From NCBI GenBank assembly GCA_017432005.1, contig JAFRKA010000015.1:124001-188000 (forward strand): 64,000 nucleotides of DNA. The letters run 5' to 3'. This document shows, in pieces, positions 33,861 through 41,798 of the stretch. The notes below the pieces were generated by a model, which was not told the origin of the DNA, did no database searches, and worked only from the letters and a program-made list of their open reading frames with translations. The position numbers and the translations under genes are program-made. How positions within the stretch are numbered: the first letter of the stretch is position 1; each line of letters opens with the position of its first letter. Source of the DNA: Erysipelotrichaceae bacterium (GTDB lineage: Bacteria; Bacillota_I; Bacilli_A; Erysipelotrichales; Erysipelotrichaceae).

Positions 33861-35060
33861 ATGATCATTAATGATAAAAATAATGGAATGCCTTTATTCA
33901 AATGTGAACTGCCTGATGATTTCAAAACTCAGGGCTGGACTGAAATGAAGACCTACCCTCAGAGTCAGAGGATCTACTTGCAGATAGAAGCCAAAAGAGG
34001 AAACTGCAACATCAGTTTCCACAGCGGCGAAAGCTACATATATGAAAAGAAGATGTTCCAGATCATGACTCAGGTGCCTAAGCATCAGCTGGGAACCCAG
34101 AACGAGACCGGTGCCTGGTATGCTGAACCGACATCGTTAAGAGATGATCTGGATGCCGTCGCATCATCACTGGTGAATAAGAAACTGACCACCGAGACTT
34201 ATTTCGATCTGTCAAAAAAGGTCGAAGAAGGGATGAGAAAAGGCTTTAAGGAGATGATCGATCAGTTTATCGATGATCTTCAGTTTGAAGCATCGCTCTC
34301 AGCCGTTCCGATCGGTGTGGATATCCGCAATTATCTGTTTGACGGCGGAGTAGGAGTCTATGAAGACAAGGGAAAGATCATAGCTTCCTGCCTGGTCAGG
34401 ATGGGAATGGAGATCGACATGCTGCAAAGAGGCAGCATCATGGAGAACATTACCGGCGAAGAGTTTGGAAAAGCTTCTGACAGTCCGTATGTGCTTGGAT
34501 CCACCTGTTCATGGAGTACACCTTTTATCGCTACGATGATCTCTGACAATAAAGAAGATCTCAAGGTCTTCATGAATTTCATTGAAAGTGCCGAGAACTC
34601 CGAAGAACTCAAGAACAGCTCCAAACAGCTCTCTCAGCAGCTCAACTACAATCACCGCCAGCAGGCTCAGATGAGTGCCATGCAGAACCAGGCGATGTGG
34701 AACAATATGTTCATGCAGCAGGAACAGCGCTGGAATGCCGTCCGGAACATGCAGAGATCCATGAGCCAGGATCTGGATAACTGGCGGGCTTCACAAGCCC
34801 AGATGCGGGCGCAGTCGGATATGCGTTTCCAGACTCCGGGAACACAGTTTGAATCGTCGGATGACAGGATCCAGAGGATGAGACATGAGTCGATGATGGG
34901 AGTTGAGACTTACGAAAGAAACGACGGTTCGACCGTGGAATACTCCAACATGGCTGATCGGGTCTTTGAAAACAATCTGGACAATACCGTGCACTTCGGA
35001 ACTCATAACTATTATGATGACTATATCCCTGAAGGCTGGCACGAGATGAAAAAGAAATAG
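33861..35060 (+). CDS. Unknown protein, member 3 of a three-paralogue family
   Basis: 399 residues. Beta-type start with a LPDDFKTQGWTEMK segment; a middle with GSTCSWSTPFIATM; then a Gln/Met-rich coiled coil (HRQQAQMSAMQNQAMWNNMF, ~265). The tail GVETYERNDGSTVEY, DRVFENN, GWHEMKKK matches the paralogues at 15137 and 21444. No signal peptide. AAGGAG precedes the ATG. It is a single-gene unit ended by its own terminator. The role is unknown; the low-complexity coiled region suggests self-assembly. Confidence 0.7.
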   Translation: MIINDKNNGMPLFKCELPDDFKTQGWTEMKTYPQSQRIYLQIEAKRGNCNISFHSGESYIYEKKMFQIMTQVPKHQLGTQNETGAWYAEPTSLRDDLDAVASSLVNKKLTTETYFDLSKKVEEGMRKGFKEMIDQFIDDLQFEASLSAVPIGVDIRNYLFDGGVGVYEDKGKIIASCLVRMGMEIDMLQRGSIMENITGEEFGKASDSPYVLGSTCSWSTPFIATMISDNKEDLKVFMNFIESAENSEELKNSSKQLSQQLNYNHRQQAQMSAMQNQAMWNNMFMQQEQRWNAVRNMQRSMSQDLDNWRASQAQMRAQSDMRFQTPGTQFESSDDRIQRMRHESMMGVETYERNDGSTVEYSNMADRVFENNLDNTVHFGTHNYYDDYIPEGWHEMKKK

Positions 35061-35079
35061 TCAATGATAAATAACCGCT

Positions 35080-35103
35080 GAGCAGTCTCTTGACTGCTCT
35101 TTA
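35080..35103 (+). terminator. Terminator after 33861 gene
   Basis: GAGCAGTC and GACTGCTC pair around TCTT and run into TTTATTTA. Confidence 0.8.
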
Positions 35104-35158
35104 TTTATGCATCTCGTAATATACTAATAGTAAGATCATAAAACCAAAGGAGAGATTT

Positions 35159-35542
35159 ATGGCACAGCTGGTATTCACATACGGAACTTTAATGAAGAAT
35201 CAGGCAGCTTACGGCAGGTTCGGTGAAGTCGAATTCGTTTCCGACGGCGTCCTTCATGATTACGGTATCTATGAAGTGAAAGAGGGTTATCCGGCAGCTG
35301 TACCGGTAAAAGGTTTCAGTGTCTACGGTGAGATCTACCGCATCAAAGATGAACTGCTGGAATGTTTTGACAGATATGAACTCGAAGGTGATCTTTATAT
35401 CCGCCATCTGATGAAGATCGAAACGGAAACAGGGTTGATCGATGCCTGGTTCTATGAATACAACAAAGACGTCTGCGGACTGGAGCTTCGTGCTCCGGTG
35501 GGAAAATGGAATACGGTAAGAAATCCTTATACAAAAGAATAA
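35159..35542 (+). CDS. Gamma-glutamylcyclotransferase-fold (AIG2-like) protein
   Basis: 127 residues. FTYGTLMKNQAAY (residues 5-17) is the substrate-loop signature of the GGCT/AIG2 fold, and LECFDRYELEG (~64-74) with DRYE holds the likely catalytic Glu. The enzymes form pyroglutamate from gamma-glutamyl amines or peptides; the exact substrate is unknown. AAAGGAG precedes the ATG, and the cation transporter follows by 18 bases. Confidence 0.85.
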   Translation: MAQLVFTYGTLMKNQAAYGRFGEVEFVSDGVLHDYGIYEVKEGYPAAVPVKGFSVYGEIYRIKDELLECFDRYELEGDLYIRHLMKIETETGLIDAWFYEYNKDVCGLELRAPVGKWNTVRNPYTKE

Positions 35543-35560
35543 TGAAGCAGGAGAAACGAT

Positions 35561-36676
35561 ATGGATAACAATACAAACAACAGATCAGCCGGGATCATAA
35601 AATACAATCTGCTGGGCATCGCCATGAACCTGCTTTTGGCGGTTATGAAGATCACGACCGGTCTGATGATCAATGCGCATGCGGTCATCCTCGACGGCAT
35701 CAATTCTTTTTCGGATATGGCCTCTTCAGCTGTCGCCATCATGTCAGCCCGTCTGGCCGGCAAACGCAGCAACAGTTCTCATCCGTTCGGTTTCGGACGC
35801 ATCGAATATCTGAGTTCCTTTGTCGTGACGATGGCTATCATGTATGTCGGTTTTACGACGATCATCGATACGATCAAGGCGATCATCCATCCGCATGAAG
35901 CTCCTTCATATAATACAGCCGTCATTATCATCATGATCATCTCCCTGATCATGAAACTGGCATACGGCATCCTGATGAGGAAGAAAGGCAAGGAACTCAG
36001 TTCCGAAGCCATGATCATGACCGGAACGGATTCAGCCTGTGATTCGCTGTTCTCTGTCGCCATCCTGGTGGCGATCGTGATCTACAAGATGACCGGTGTC
36101 GATATCGAACATTATCTGTGTATCTTCACTTCACTCATGATCATCTATACCGGTATCGGCATCATCAGAGAGTGTACCACGAAGATGCTGGGAAGCAGGA
36201 TTGATCCGGAAGACCGCAAGAGGATCATTTCGATGATCGCCGGATATGACGAAGTCCTGAACGTCTCCAACCTGGTCTTGCATAACTACGGGGAAGGTAA
36301 CCTCATCGGTTCAGTCGATATCGAAGTCGATGACGAGATGACGGCCGCCGAGATCAGTTCACTTTCAAGACGTATCATAAACAAGGCCGAAAAGATGGGT
36401 GTGGTCATCACTTCTGTCGGTATCAGCGGAACGGATCTTTCTGATCCTGAAACCATCAGGATGTCTGATCTCATCGTTGAACGCGCCATCAAGTACAAAA
36501 GTATCAAGAGGATCAGTGCCTTTACGATCGACCTCAAGAACAAGATCATCTCTTTCTATATCGTTCCTGATTATTCAGTAAAAGAAAGAGAAACGGATAT
36601 CGAAGCGTTCCGGCAGGAACTGCAGAAGTGCTTCCCTGCCTACCACATCTATATCCAGAAAGGTATAGATGTGTAG
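35561..36676 (+). CDS. Cation diffusion facilitator (CDF) transporter
   Basis: 371 residues with six membrane segments in the first ~215. Metal sites are HAVILDGINSFSDMASS (second helix, D-x3-D pattern with DG and SD) and the later TGTDSACDSLFS, in place of the usual HxxxD, which points to manganese or iron more than zinc. The SHPFGFGRIEYLSS loop is characteristic. A cytoplasmic ferredoxin-like domain and a ~90-residue extra C-terminal part follow. It exports divalent metal against protons. CAGGAG precedes the ATG. Confidence 0.87.
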   Translation: MDNNTNNRSAGIIKYNLLGIAMNLLLAVMKITTGLMINAHAVILDGINSFSDMASSAVAIMSARLAGKRSNSSHPFGFGRIEYLSSFVVTMAIMYVGFTTIIDTIKAIIHPHEAPSYNTAVIIIMIISLIMKLAYGILMRKKGKELSSEAMIMTGTDSACDSLFSVAILVAIVIYKMTGVDIEHYLCIFTSLMIIYTGIGIIRECTTKMLGSRIDPEDRKRIISMIAGYDEVLNVSNLVLHNYGEGNLIGSVDIEVDDEMTAAEISSLSRRIINKAEKMGVVITSVGISGTDLSDPETIRMSDLIVERAIKYKSIKRISAFTIDLKNKIISFYIVPDYSVKERETDIEAFRQELQKCFPAYHIYIQKGIDV

Positions 36677-36700
36677 GATTGTAAGGAGAGATAAAGACAT

Positions 36701-38098
36701 ATGAAAAAGATCGCTTTTTTCTGTATCCCGGCCCATGGACATACAAATCCCATGCTTCCGGTTGCGGCAAAACTGGTGGAACGGGGCAATACAGTAAAAT
36801 TCTATTCGTTCGATGAGTTTGCTGAGAAGATAAAGAAGACAGGAGCTGAATATGTATCCTGTGATCCTTTCCTGACTGAGCTTACAAAACAGGAAGAGCA
36901 GGGACTCAAGGAGATCTCTTCCACGGAGATGACGATCCAGGATATCAGGATCACTTTAAGAATGGACTCTTTTCTTGATGAAGAATTCAAGTCGTTCCAG
37001 CCTGATGTCGTATATACGGATTCCGTCTGCTTCTGGGGCAAGCTGAATGCCTGGAAACACAATGTACCTATGGTGGTCTCCACCAGCACTTTTGCCTACA
37101 ATCAGCTTTCCTCGCAATACATGAAGAATTCACCGAAGGAGATCAAAGATCTGATCTTGGGAATGCCCAGAGTATCAAAGGAACTTAAGAAGCTTGAGCC
37201 TTACGGATATCATGTGAAGAATGTCCTGTCGCTGATCCAGAGCGATAACGATACTGATTCGATCGTCTATACTTCCCAAAGATTCCAGCCTTATGGCGAA
37301 AGTTTCTCTGATCATTACGCCTTTGTCGGACCTTCAGTATTCTCGACCGTCATCCCTGACAAGAAGAAAGAACGTCCGCTCGTCTATATTTCCATGGGTA
37401 CCATCATCAATGACCGGCCTGATCTCTACAGTTCATGTATCGAAGCCCTGAAAGATCAGAATGTCGATGTCATCATTTCCTGTGGCAAGACACTGGATCC
37501 TAAAACCCTGGGAGTCCTGCCTGACAATATCGAAGTCAAGCCTTATGTCGATCAGCTCGATGTCCTTTCAAGAGCCGATGTCTTCATCACCCACTGCGGC
37601 ATGAACAGTGTTTCGGAAAGCCTGTATATGGCTACACCGATGGTCCTTTATCCGCAGACCAATGAACAGAAAGCTGTTGCCAGAAGAGTGATGGAGGTCA
37701 ATGCCGGTACATTACTGAATGACGATTCCGCCGAAGGCATACGTAGTGCTGTCAGACAGATCCTTGATGACGGCAGTTATGCCAAGGCAGCTCAGGCGTG
37801 CTGCGATGATTTCCGCTCCTGTTCAGGTACAGAAGGTGCAGCTGAATTCATCGAGACTGCTCCGCACACATCAGAGAGTATCGATGTCGTGAAAGAACTG
37901 AACAAAGCCAATACCCGTTTCATGATTTTTTACTGGATCGCAGTCATTCTGATGATCATCCTGACGGCTCTTTTCATCACCCGCAGAAATGCCTGGATCA
38001 TTGGTGCGGCAGCCGGATATCTTTATCCGAACTTCGCCAATACATTCCGGGAGCAGGCATACGAAAAACTTACTGCATATAAGAAACAGAGAGATTAG
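36701..38098 (+). CDS. GT1 (MGT/UGT-like) glycosyltransferase with membrane tail
   Basis: 465 residues. The start PAHGHTNPMLPVAAKLVERG is the N-terminal signature of macrolide-type UDP-glycosyltransferases. VFITHCGMNSVSESLYMATPM (~285-306) is the donor-sugar-binding motif. After residue ~400 two hydrophobic segments (FYWIAVILMIILTALFI, then IIGAAAGYLYP) add a membrane anchor that soluble members lack. It may glycosylate a lipid, sterol-like or small hydrophobic compound. GTAAGGAG precedes the ATG. Confidence 0.83.
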   Translation: MKKIAFFCIPAHGHTNPMLPVAAKLVERGNTVKFYSFDEFAEKIKKTGAEYVSCDPFLTELTKQEEQGLKEISSTEMTIQDIRITLRMDSFLDEEFKSFQPDVVYTDSVCFWGKLNAWKHNVPMVVSTSTFAYNQLSSQYMKNSPKEIKDLILGMPRVSKELKKLEPYGYHVKNVLSLIQSDNDTDSIVYTSQRFQPYGESFSDHYAFVGPSVFSTVIPDKKKERPLVYISMGTIINDRPDLYSSCIEALKDQNVDVIISCGKTLDPKTLGVLPDNIEVKPYVDQLDVLSRADVFITHCGMNSVSESLYMATPMVLYPQTNEQKAVARRVMEVNAGTLLNDDSAEGIRSAVRQILDDGSYAKAAQACCDDFRSCSGTEGAAEFIETAPHTSESIDVVKELNKANTRFMIFYWIAVILMIILTALFITRRNAWIIGAAAGYLYPNFANTFREQAYEKLTAYKKQRD

Positions 38099-38123
38099 AA
38101 TAATTATGAAGAGGTATTTATCC

Positions 38124-39221
38124 ATGAGATATGTAAACAAGATCATTGTCTTTCTGCTGGTAGTGATCCTGAGCGGCTGTTCTTTGTCGGAACTTAACAC
38201 GGGACCGCTCGATATGCAGATGGGAAACGATACCGGATCAGCAACCGTTGAGGACGGTGATCCTTTTGAGTATTTCGAATACGATGATGCTCAGATACCG
38301 GTATTACCGGATCCGCTCAATGTCGATGAACTGTTTTATCTGCAAAAATCTGCTCCTGAGAGTCTGGAGCCTTATTGGATGATACCGAAACACTTCCTTG
38401 CGACAGCCAAAGCCAGATTAGGCATGCATGGGGAAATAGGTGATTCTGAAAGATTTGCTTCACTGGTCTCATATGTGGATATCGAAGAAACAGACTACGG
38501 TTACTATGAGCAGTTAGAGGGATATCTGCTGAATGACGGCAGTCTGTACCTGCTGGATAAACATAAATGGTTTGAAGAGAAAGACGCCGACGAAAGAATA
38601 GCGTATATCTATACAACCCGCAAGAATGAAGCTTATATTGAACGCTGGTGGTCATATACTCCACCAAATCCCAATGAGAGCACCGTCGGCAAGAATGAAA
38701 CATCTTTCGTGTATGATCTCGATACCAGAGAGCTCAAGGGACAGGAGAGCTTCAGGATCCAGCATATGGAGTATTACAGTATGGAGGAAGAAGAGATTCC
38801 TGAGTATAAACATGACGTGAAGAAAGATGTCTCAGAATTAAGAAACGATCTGAGATCGACGATCGAGATCGGAGAGATCAGAGATCTGGCCTTCGACGAA
38901 TACGGTACGGCCGATAAGAGTGTGACAGCACTGATGTGGGTAGTAGGCAACTTTATTGCGGACGGTGTCCAGGAAGAACCGATCATGATACGTGTCAGTC
39001 CTGAGATCGCGTATCTGCAGAAATACATCTTTAATGATGATGGAACTGATATGGTCATGTCCAAAGATGATGATATCTTCCGTTTCGATGAAGGATGGAG
39101 ACTGCTTTCATGGGAAAACAGTAGGTATGAAGTCGATTATTCCTACGGTGACAGCAATGTAGAGCTAAGTATCAGAGATAAAGAAACAGGTTCATATGAA
39201 ACAGTAAACTATGAACATTAA
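38124..39221 (+). CDS. Lipoprotein of unknown function
   Basis: 365 residues from the ATG at 38124, eight bases after AAGAGGT; an ATG at 38106 has no site. The signal peptide YVNKIIVFLLVVILSGCS ends with lipobox LSGC (Cys ~18). The mature part is acidic and rich in Tyr and Trp, with beta-type strands (RWWSYTPPNPNESTVGKN). I see no known domain. It could be a substrate-binding or envelope sensor lipoprotein. It follows the glycosyltransferase by 25 bases and ends at a perfect palindromic terminator. Confidence 0.72.
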   Translation: MRYVNKIIVFLLVVILSGCSLSELNTGPLDMQMGNDTGSATVEDGDPFEYFEYDDAQIPVLPDPLNVDELFYLQKSAPESLEPYWMIPKHFLATAKARLGMHGEIGDSERFASLVSYVDIEETDYGYYEQLEGYLLNDGSLYLLDKHKWFEEKDADERIAYIYTTRKNEAYIERWWSYTPPNPNESTVGKNETSFVYDLDTRELKGQESFRIQHMEYYSMEEEEIPEYKHDVKKDVSELRNDLRSTIEIGEIRDLAFDEYGTADKSVTALMWVVGNFIADGVQEEPIMIRVSPEIAYLQKYIFNDDGTDMVMSKDDDIFRFDEGWRLLSWENSRYEVDYSYGDSNVELSIRDKETGSYETVNYEH

Positions 39222-39250
39222 AATCACGGTCTGATCAGACCGTGATTTTA
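39221..39250. terminator. Palindromic bidirectional terminator
   Basis: The 15-base arms AAAATCACGGTCTGA and TCAGACCGTGATTTT form a perfect 30-base palindrome between converging genes. It starts at the last base of the lipoprotein stop. Confidence 0.85.
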
Positions 39251-39263
39251 AACAATAATGGAC

Positions 39264-40898
39264 TTAATCCCATCTGTCGACCAGTTTGTCGACTTCCTTG
39301 AGGAACTTCTTTAGCTCGCTGTTGCGGGCATTTTTTCTTTTTTCGATCAGCCGGATCAGTTTCTTTCCCTTGGTCATGAGCTCGTTATAGTATTTGTTCT
39401 GACTGTAGGTATCCTGTTCCCGGTCGAGATCTTCTTCGATCTGTTCCTTTTTCTCCTTGGCTGTCTTGACTCTGTCCGGATCTTCAGCAGCAAGGTATTT
39501 ATTGAGCAGCAGATCGAAGACATAGCCTGTAAAAGGAGCTGATGCTTCGTAGCCGTGTTTGTATTTCAGGATGTTGGCGTATTCACCACAGACTTCATCA
39601 TCGCCATGGACCGCAAAGATCATGTCAGGACGGTCATGATTGTCGGTGATCCACTTGAGCAGACCTTCCTGATCGGCATGAGCACTGACATCCTGCAGCT
39701 GAATGATCTCGGCTGCCACATGGATGTCTTCCTGGAAGATTCTGACATCTTCATCACCGTCAGCCAGTCTTCGGCCCAGTGTTCCTTCAGCCTGATAGCC
39801 GGCTAAGGCGATCGTACATTCCGGACGCCACAGATTATGTTTTAGATGATGTTTTATACGTCCGTCTGAACACATTCCTGAAGCGGAGATGATGACGGAA
39901 GGTCTTTCGGAGCTGTTGATCTTTTTTGAGTCTTCCGTACTTACCGTGACTTTGAGATTAGGGAAGATGATCGGATGAGAACCTTCACGGATGATCTTCA
40001 GAGCTTCTTCATCATAGTAGCCGAAGGTATTCTCTTCAAAGATCGCCGTAGCTTCTACCGCCATCGGGCTGTCGACATAGACATCGAAGTCTTTGTATGT
40101 GAGCATGTCTCTTTCCAGGATCTCTCTGATGAAATAAAGGATCTCCTGGGTCCTGCCGACCGCAAAGGCCGGTATGACGACATTTCCGCCGCGCTTGAAT
40201 GTCCTGTCCATGATCTCAGAAAGCTGAGTGAGCGGATCGGATACCTTGTTGTGAAGACGGTCTCCGTAGGTGCTCTCGGTTATGACGTAATCGGTTGTTT
40301 CTCTTGGCGTCGGGTCATTGACGATCGGCATGCCTGTATTGCCCAGGTCACCGGTATAGACCAGTGTCTTCTTCTGTCCTTTTTCTTCCAGGGTAAGATA
40401 GGTGATCGCACTGCCCAGGATATGTCCGCCGTCTTCGAAGCGCGCTTCCACACCTTCGATCGGTGAGAAGGTCTTGCCGTATTCCACTGATTCAAAGCAG
40501 CGCAGGCAGTCTTCGGCATCATAAACAGTATAAAGAGGCTTTACCTGTTTCTTGCCGCTCCTTTTGGCTTTGCGGTTGTTCCACTCAGCTTCGGATTCCT
40601 GGATATGGGCCGAGTCCAGCAGCATGACTTCACTCAGTTGCCTGGTGGCATCTGTACACCAGATCTTGCCATCAAAGCCGTCTCTGTAGAGTTTAGGCAG
40701 AAGCCCCGAATGGTCGATATGGGCATGGGACAGCAATACTGCTTCGATCTTTGATGGTTCGACCGGCAGGTCTTCATTCACATAGATGTCTCTTCCCTGT
40801 TCCAGGCCGCAGTCCAGCATGATGTATCTGCCGCCTATTTCGATCACATGACAGCTTCCGGTCACTTCGTGATCAGCACCGATAAAGTGTATTTTCAT
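39264..40898 (-). CDS. Metallo-beta-lactamase/beta-CASP RNA exonuclease-like protein
   Basis: 544 residues. The metal motif LSHAHIDHSGLLP (HxHxDH, ~56-68) and GDLGN are followed by a beta-CASP insert (VIPAFAVGRTQEILYFI, ~236) and KINSSERPSVIISASGMCSDGR. The C-terminal HAD and HGDDE carry further metal ligands. It matches the YSH1/CPSF73-like processing nucleases of bacteria. A C-terminal coiled basic tail of ~90 residues is typical. It should cut RNA. On the minus strand GGAGAG lies before the start. Confidence 0.88.
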   Translation of the reverse strand: MKIHFIGADHEVTGSCHVIEIGGRYIMLDCGLEQGRDIYVNEDLPVEPSKIEAVLLSHAHIDHSGLLPKLYRDGFDGKIWCTDATRQLSEVMLLDSAHIQESEAEWNNRKAKRSGKKQVKPLYTVYDAEDCLRCFESVEYGKTFSPIEGVEARFEDGGHILGSAITYLTLEEKGQKKTLVYTGDLGNTGMPIVNDPTPRETTDYVITESTYGDRLHNKVSDPLTQLSEIMDRTFKRGGNVVIPAFAVGRTQEILYFIREILERDMLTYKDFDVYVDSPMAVEATAIFEENTFGYYDEEALKIIREGSHPIIFPNLKVTVSTEDSKKINSSERPSVIISASGMCSDGRIKHHLKHNLWRPECTIALAGYQAEGTLGRRLADGDEDVRIFQEDIHVAAEIIQLQDVSAHADQEGLLKWITDNHDRPDMIFAVHGDDEVCGEYANILKYKHGYEASAPFTGYVFDLLLNKYLAAEDPDRVKTAKEKKEQIEEDLDREQDTYSQNKYYNELMTKGKKLIRLIEKRKNARNSELKKFLKEVDKLVDRWD

Positions 40899-41021
40899 AT
40901 TGTTTTCTCTCCGTCTACACTTAAATTATATTTTTTACAGAAGAGATTTACCACAGCATAATCAGTTACGTACTAATCATGTTAGAGAAGGCTGATAAGT
41001 AAAACAAATGGAGGAAATCAG

Positions 41022-41327
41022 ATGGCAGAAGAAAGAAAGATGAATATCGAAGATGAACAGCTGGAAGAAGTGACCGGTGGCGGATCACACGAAGGTGCTG
41101 TGATGCAGAAAGTATATACGATCGACGGCGGTCCGATAAACATGTGGAATCCGGGCTTTCCGAAAGATCCTTTCTGGAGAGTTCCTAACGGGACGGAAAT
41201 GAAGGTGGATCCGGCAATACAGAGACAGGAAGGTATCTGGGACATGGAAGGGTATGATTTCTATTGGGCATGTCATGAAAGAAGATGGCTCATCATCAGA
41301 GCAAATGAAGTGGCCGTCACCTGGTAG
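41022..41327 (+). CDS. Double-glycine leader peptide with Trp/Cys core
   Basis: 101 residues. The leader NIEDEQLEEVTGGG ends near residue 20 and has the same IEDExLEEVxGG pattern as the rubredoxin-type gene at 20052. The core has many Trp (WNPGFPKDPFWRVPNG, and WACHERRWLII) and a single Cys, with no known fold. GGAGG precedes the ATG. A member of the leader family 20 kb away from the main cluster, alone before a terminator. Confidence 0.7.
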   Translation: MAEERKMNIEDEQLEEVTGGGSHEGAVMQKVYTIDGGPINMWNPGFPKDPFWRVPNGTEMKVDPAIQRQEGIWDMEGYDFYWACHERRWLIIRANEVAVTW

Positions 41328-41350
41328 ATATCAAGGACAGGGAAAGGCGA

Positions 41351-41376
41351 AACGTTCACATTTGTGAACGTTTTTT
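41351..41376 (+). terminator. Terminator after leader peptide gene
   Basis: AACGTTCAC and GTGAACGTT pair around ATTT and are followed by a six-T run. Confidence 0.85.
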
Positions 41377-41451
41377 AGTGTGGGAGATATGATTTTCATT
41401 TACAATATAATCGTAAGGATATGGATCAGGAAAGGCTGGTGAATCATTGAT

Positions 41452-41754
41452 ATGGAATACGGATATTCGATACTGATGGGTATATTCTCTGCTGCCTTGA
41501 TCATATATGCAGCGATTATGGCTGCGACCAAGGATTACAGCATGTTGCCAATACGTGCACAGGTCGCGGTTAAACCGAAGGATCCTGAACTCTACATGAG
41601 CAAGCTGGCCAAAGTCGTAGCACTGACTGCACTGGCTCCGGCTTTGAGTGCTCTGATAGGGCTCTGGAACGGCTTTCTGGCTTTGATCGTTCTGATCGGC
41701 GGCACAGTGTTCTTCCTGTGGCTGGGGACCAGGATCATGGCTGATGTGAACTGA
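41452..41754 (+). CDS. Small membrane protein (DUF3784-like)
   Basis: 100 residues with three hydrophobic helices (~5-25, ~57-76, ~78-95) and a cytoplasmic basic loop (VAVKPKDPELYMSKLAK). Its size and spacing resemble DUF3784-type small membrane proteins of Bacillota, but I am not certain. It lies 44 bases before the phosphodiesterase gene, so it could be co-transcribed. No ribosome site is obvious. Confidence 0.6.
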   Translation: MEYGYSILMGIFSAALIIYAAIMAATKDYSMLPIRAQVAVKPKDPELYMSKLAKVVALTALAPALSALIGLWNGFLALIVLIGGTVFFLWLGTRIMADVN

Positions 41755-41798
41755 TAAAGAAACAACGATAATACATTTGAAATAGATCGGGGGATAAG

